Below, piece by piece: positions 61,001 through 64,000 of a DNA stretch of 64,000 bases. This stretch comes from Polaromonas sp. JS666. GTDB taxonomy: Bacteria; Pseudomonadota; Gammaproteobacteria; Burkholderiales; Burkholderiaceae_C. The stretch is from assembly GCF_900103405.1 (NCBI RefSeq), contig NZ_FNHX01000001.1:310001-374000 (forward strand), written 5' to 3'. Both the position numbers and the translations under genes were made by a program. The notes beneath the pieces were generated by a model. It was not told where the DNA came from, ran no database searches, and was given only the letters and a program-made list of their open reading frames with translations. How positions within the stretch are numbered: position 1 is the stretch's first letter; every line of letters begins with the position of its first letter.

Positions 61001-61756
61001 TTAATGAACGCGCGTCTCGAAGATGCGCTTGAGCGCCTCGGCATCGAGGATGCGGATGTGGCGCTTGTCGACTTCGAGGATGCCCTGCTGCTGGAAGGCC
61101 GAGAAGGTGCGGCTCACGGTCTCCAGCTTCATGCCCAGGTAGCTGCCGATTTCGGCGCGCGACATGCGCAAATGGAATTCACTGGCCGAGTAGCCGCGCA
61201 GCTTGAGCCGCTGCGACAGGTTGAGCAAAAAGGCGGCCAGCCGCTCCTCGGCATTCATGCTGCCCAGCAGCATCATCAAGCTGTGTTCCCTGACGATTTC
61301 GCGGCTCATGAGGCGGCTCACGGCCTGCTGCATGCTGGCGCTGGCCGCGGCCAGGCTGCTGATCTGGTCGTAGGGAATGGTGCAGACCTCGGTGTCTTCA
61401 AGCGCGGTGGAGTTGCTGGCATAGGCGCCGTTGGCGATGCCGTCCAGGCCCATCAGTTCACCGGCCATCTGGAAGCCGCTGACTTGTTCGCGGCCGTCGG
61501 CCATCGTCAGGCTGGATTTGAAGGTGCCCATGCGCACCGCGTAAATGTTGCGGAAGGGTTGCCCCTCATGGTAGAGCGCCTGCCCCGCCTTGACCTTGGT
61601 GCGGGTGAAGTGGAGCTCGTCCAGCCCGCCCACGTCGGAGGGTTTCATGCCGCAGGGCAGGCACAGGTCGCGCAGGTTGCAATTCGAGCAGTGGGTCTTC
61701 AGTGGCGGGATGGCGGTCGTTGAAGCGTCACTGGCGGATGAACAGGCTAAGGACAT
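61001..61756 (-). CDS. fnr: FNR, oxygen-sensing transcription regulator
   Basis: A 251-residue CRP/FNR protein. Cysteines at 23, 26, 32 and 125 have exactly the spacing of the four [4Fe-4S] ligands in E. coli FNR (20, 23, 29, 122). A cyclic-nucleotide-fold beta-roll follows, and the C-terminal HTH contains 'GMKLETVSRTFSAF' with the E-x2-SR recognition residues for TTGAT half-sites. FNR boxes occur before hemN, the desaturase and the Usp gene in this window. It is followed by island sequence, not hemN. Confidence 0.95.
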   Translation of the reverse strand: MSLACSSASDASTTAIPPLKTHCSNCNLRDLCLPCGMKPSDVGGLDELHFTRTKVKAGQALYHEGQPFRNIYAVRMGTFKSSLTMADGREQVSGFQMAGELMGLDGIANGAYASNSTALEDTEVCTIPYDQISSLAAASASMQQAVSRLMSREIVREHSLMMLLGSMNAEERLAAFLLNLSQRLKLRGYSASEFHLRMSRAEIGSYLGMKLETVSRTFSAFQQQGILEVDKRHIRILDAEALKRIFETRVH

Positions 61757-61770
61757 GATGACTCCTTGGG

Positions 61771-62175
61771 TTAAAGGGAAGAAACGGGTTGAGCAGCAAG
61801 CCCGGCCAGGGCTTTCACCTGGCCGGCGAGCTGGTAGAACTCGGTGTGTTTGTCGAGAAAGCAGGCGGCGCCCTCGGCGAGGTAGCGCGCGCGGTAAGCC
61901 GGCTCGGCATGGTTGCTCAGGATGATGAAGGGGATGCCCGGCGCGGCCTTGAGCACGGCCCGCAGCACCTGCAGGCCGGTGCCTTTTTCGAATTGCACAT
62001 CGAGCACCACCGCGTCGGGCCGCACGGCCAGGATGCCGGATATCGCCGACTCGGGCGTATCAGCCTGGCCCGCGACCACCATGCCCTGGGCCGTGAGCAT
62101 CTCGGCCACGCGGCGCCGGCTCAGCGCGGAGTCGTCAGCCAGGAAAACCTGGGTGGGGGAAGTGCTGTCTTGCAT
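61771..62175 (-). CDS. REC-only response regulator
   Basis: A 134-residue single-domain receiver: acidic pair D14/D15, phospho-acceptor D59 in 'VVLDVQFEKG', Ser87 and Lys109 in 'FLDKH'. No output domain. Same strand as fnr, 14 bases upstream of it, so probably cotranscribed. ATG 62175 is preferred; longer starts up to 62202 are possible. Confidence 0.88.
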   Translation of the reverse strand: MQDSTSPTQVFLADDSALSRRRVAEMLTAQGMVVAGQADTPESAISGILAVRPDAVVLDVQFEKGTGLQVLRAVLKAAPGIPFIILSNHAEPAYRARYLAEGAACFLDKHTEFYQLAGQVKALAGLAAQPVSSL

Positions 62176-62210
62176 GCTCCTACTGTCGCGCAGGCGGTGC
62201 ATTCAGGACA

Positions 62211-62231
62211 TCGGGCTTTGCTGAAAGCCCG
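62211..62231. repeat. hairpin between uspA and the response regulator
   Basis: CGGGCTTT-gctg-AAAGCCCG forms an 8-bp stem in the 112-base gap between the Usp and response regulator genes. A separate 13-base direct repeat AGCCCGGCTCGGA occurs at 62225-62237 and 62269-62281. No T-run on the minus strand follows the stem. Confidence 0.45.
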
Positions 62232-62287
62232 GCTCGGATAAAGCTGGTTTGCCGGCGCCGGCCCTCCTAGCCCGGCTCGGAATTTTC

Positions 62288-63121
62288 CTAGTGGGCCATC
62301 AGCACTGGCAGCGTCATGCTCTTGAGCACGGTGCGGGACGCGCCGCCCAGCACCCATTCATGGGCGCGGGTATGGCCGTAACAGCCCATCACCAGCAGGT
62401 CCGCCTGCAGGTCGAAGGCACGCGACAGCAGCAACTCGCCCAGTTTGTCGGGCTCAACCGCTTCGTGCTGCCATTGCGCCTGCACGCCGTGGGCCTGCAG
62501 GTAGGAAAGGATATTCGAGCCTTCACCGGCGGCTGCCGCAGCGTCGGCACCCCAGCTCAGCACATGCACCGAGCCGGCCTTGCGCAGCAAGGGCAGCGCC
62601 GCCGCCACGGCGCGCGCCGACCCGCGGGTGGGTTTCCAGGCGATCACCACCTTGCCGGGCAAGCCGGGCCTGGCCGAGGTATAGGGCAGCACCAGCGCCG
62701 GCCGTCCGCTGAGCGCGATCACGGTTTCGGGGAAATCCGCGGGCATCAAGGTGGACCAGCCTTCGCCCGGTCCGTGCTGGCCCAGCACCAGCAGGTCGGC
62801 ATACAGCGCCTGCTGCGCAAAAGCCGGGGCCAGCGGAAACTCATGGACTTCCGCCCAGCTTGCCCGCAATCCCGCGGACTTGAGCTGCTCGAACACCGAG
62901 CGCGCCCGCGCCAGTTCGGTGTCCTGTGTGTTGTCGCGCTGCACGGCCAGGCCGGGAATGCCGGCGGCCACCGGAAGCGCCTCCGAAGCCGAAGGCGAGG
63001 CATACAGCGCCGTGATGCCGGCGCCGTGCCGGGCCGCAAGCCGGCCGGCAAATTCAAGGCGCTGCGCGAATTGCGGCGAGGCATCGGCATGGACCAGCAG
63101 CTGTTTGAGTTCATCACTCAT
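62288..63121 (-). CDS. tandem universal stress protein (UspA family)
   Basis: A 277-residue protein with two Usp domains. The second ends 'LLVMGCYGHTRAHEWVLGGASRTVL', with the ATP-binding GxxGH...G...S pattern; the first is less conserved. Tandem Usp proteins act in survival under oxygen limitation in several Proteobacteria. An FNR box 64 bases upstream supports that role here. Confidence 0.92.
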   Translation of the reverse strand: MSDELKQLLVHADASPQFAQRLEFAGRLAARHGAGITALYASPSASEALPVAAGIPGLAVQRDNTQDTELARARSVFEQLKSAGLRASWAEVHEFPLAPAFAQQALYADLLVLGQHGPGEGWSTLMPADFPETVIALSGRPALVLPYTSARPGLPGKVVIAWKPTRGSARAVAAALPLLRKAGSVHVLSWGADAAAAAGEGSNILSYLQAHGVQAQWQHEAVEPDKLGELLLSRAFDLQADLLVMGCYGHTRAHEWVLGGASRTVLKSMTLPVLMAH

Positions 63122-63184
63122 GGAACACCCCCAGGCTCAGAGTTTCAATACCCCGACTGTAGGTAGTTGCACCCCGGGCTGTGT

Positions 63185-63198
63185 TGATCCCGGTCAAC
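63185..63198. promoter_or_regulatory. FNR box before the Usp gene
   Basis: TTGAT-cccg-GTCAA, nearly consensus, 64 bases upstream of the Usp start. Confidence 0.78.
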
Positions 63199-63293
63199 AC
63201 GCCGTTATTTGATCGCAGGCCCTTAGGAGCATCGGCAGGCGTTCACCTGCAGATGAACGGGAATACGATAGCGTCATTCACTCCTGGACCCTT

Positions 63294-64000
63294 ATGGAAC
63301 TCCGCCAACTCCGCTATTTCGTGAAAGTCTGCGAACTGCGCAGCATGGGCCGAGCCGCCATCGAACTCGGCGTGGTGACATCTGCGCTGAGTCAGCAGAT
63401 AAGCCGTTTGGAGAGCGAGCTCAGCACCCGATTGCTTCAGCGTGGCAGTACCGGCGTGAGTCCCACCGACGCGGGCGTGGCGTTCTTGCAGCAGGCCCAG
63501 CTTACGCTGCGCCACGCGGAAGAGGCGGTGCGCGCGGCCCAGCAGGCGCGCCTTTCGGGCCATGTGAGCGTGGGCCTGGCGCCGACCACGGCCTCGGTGC
63601 TCGGCCTGCCGCTGATGCAGGCCATGCGTGCGCGTTACCCCGATGTACGGCTGCACCTGGTGGAGTCGCTGTCGGGCCACCTGGCCAGCATGCTGCAGGC
63701 GCGCCAACTCGATCTGGCCGTGCTGTTCGAGCCCACCACGCCGCGCCGCTGGAGCATCGAGCCCCTGCTCGACGAAAAGCTGTTCGTCCTGGCCGCCGCC
63801 GGTTTGGTTCAGCGCCCTTCCGGCCTCAAGGTGCGGCTGGCCCAGCTTGCCGACGTGCCGCTGATCATGCCCAGCGCCGGCCACGGCCTGCGCGCCACCC
63901 TCACCGCCGCCTTTGCCCGCGCGCGCATCGAGCCCGACGTGGTGGCCGAGATCGACGGCCTGGCGCTGCTGATGGATGCGGTCCGCGCCGGCCTGGGTGC
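63294..64000 (+). CDS. LysR-type regulator, 3' end outside window
   Basis: The first 235 residues of an LTTR, open to the last base. It starts 'MELRQLRYFVKVCELRSMGRAAIELGVVTSALSQQISRLESELSTRLL' and continues into a substrate-binding domain ('VSVGLAPTTASVLGLPLMQAMRARYPDVRL'), resembling Nac/Cbl-type regulators. The antisense frame 63243-63884 is a shadow. Target unknown; it diverges from the Usp gene. Confidence 0.9.
   Translation, partial: MELRQLRYFVKVCELRSMGRAAIELGVVTSALSQQISRLESELSTRLLQRGSTGVSPTDAGVAFLQQAQLTLRHAEEAVRAAQQARLSGHVSVGLAPTTASVLGLPLMQAMRARYPDVRLHLVESLSGHLASMLQARQLDLAVLFEPTTPRRWSIEPLLDEKLFVLAAAGLVQRPSGLKVRLAQLADVPLIMPSAGHGLRATLTAAFARARIEPDVVAEIDGLALLMDAVRAGLG

Noticed and set aside
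63243-63884. Minus-strand 213-codon frame near the right end
   Set aside because: It lies opposite a clear LysR gene that runs off the window.

Overview
The window looks like chromosomal DNA of a betaproteobacterium of the order Burkholderiales, most likely the family Comamonadaceae (Polaromonas, Rhodoferax or Variovorax type). The signs are the high-GC backbone, four Bug-type (TctC) periplasmic receptors, RraA-like aldolases under LysR control, a citrate synthase carrying an N-terminal HTH, and a TauE/SafE-hemN-fnr neighbourhood. The species is not stated and is inferred only from gene content.

Layout. (1) 1-4 kb: the end of a Tn7/Tn5053-like transposition module (TnsB-like transposase cut by the window edge, TnsC-like ATPase, TniQ). 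(2) 4-12 kb: a leftward copper/silver efflux operon cusCBA with cusF; CusB carries its own C-terminal CusF-like domain. (3) 12-14 kb: an XRE/LRAT-like pair of small proteins with C-terminal membrane segments, then a tyrosine recombinase and a coiled-coil KfrA-like protein diverging from a palindrome-rich gap. This is the tnpS-rst-tnpT cointegrate-resolution layout of Tn4651-type transposons, but no Tn3-type TnpA is visible. (4) 15-30 kb: a defence-gene island of visibly lower GC. It holds a diadenylate-cyclase-like gene overlapping a Cap15-type (2TM + beta-barrel) effector and followed by a candidate HEPN protein. Facing it is a leftward type II CBASS operon capV-dncV-cap2-cap3 with a second CD-NTase (AGS-C type) appended, and a divergent CapW-type WYL regulator. 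Several nuclease-like or unknown genes follow (a PD-(D/E)XK-like protein, an HExxH protein, NucS-like and CoiA-like proteins).

(5) 30-55 kb: ordinary high-GC chromosome. It contains LysE with its MocR regulator; HTH-citrate synthase; a 2-hydroxyacid dehydrogenase with two Bug receptors; a hybrid histidine kinase, sulfotransferase and APS kinase set; a flavin reductase/VOC pair with LysR; a LysR-controlled operon of three RraA-like aldolases, a Bug receptor and an aminotransferase; a DUF1801/AHSA1/ArsR group; and TauE/SafE-hemN with a divergent fatty acid desaturase. (6) 55-61 kb: a second CBASS island, a six-gene rightward operon with two different CD-NTases, an E2-only conjugation protein, a short repeat protein, a 4TM pore-type effector and a second HEPN candidate. 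(7) 61-64 kb: fnr, a REC-only response regulator, a tandem universal stress protein and a LysR gene cut by the window end.

How it works together. Two CBASS islands supply four CD-NTase genes, one DAC-like gene and three predicted effectors (patatin phospholipase, 2TM-beta, 4TM) in 46 kb. The DAC-like/Cap15 pair resembles the cyclase-plus-2TM-beta-effector logic of Panoptes, with a DAC fold in place of the mini-Cas10 cyclase; I regard it as the best candidate for an undescribed system here. In the backbone, FNR (61 kb) has well-matched boxes before hemN, the desaturase and the Usp gene. The second CBASS island separates fnr from hemN.
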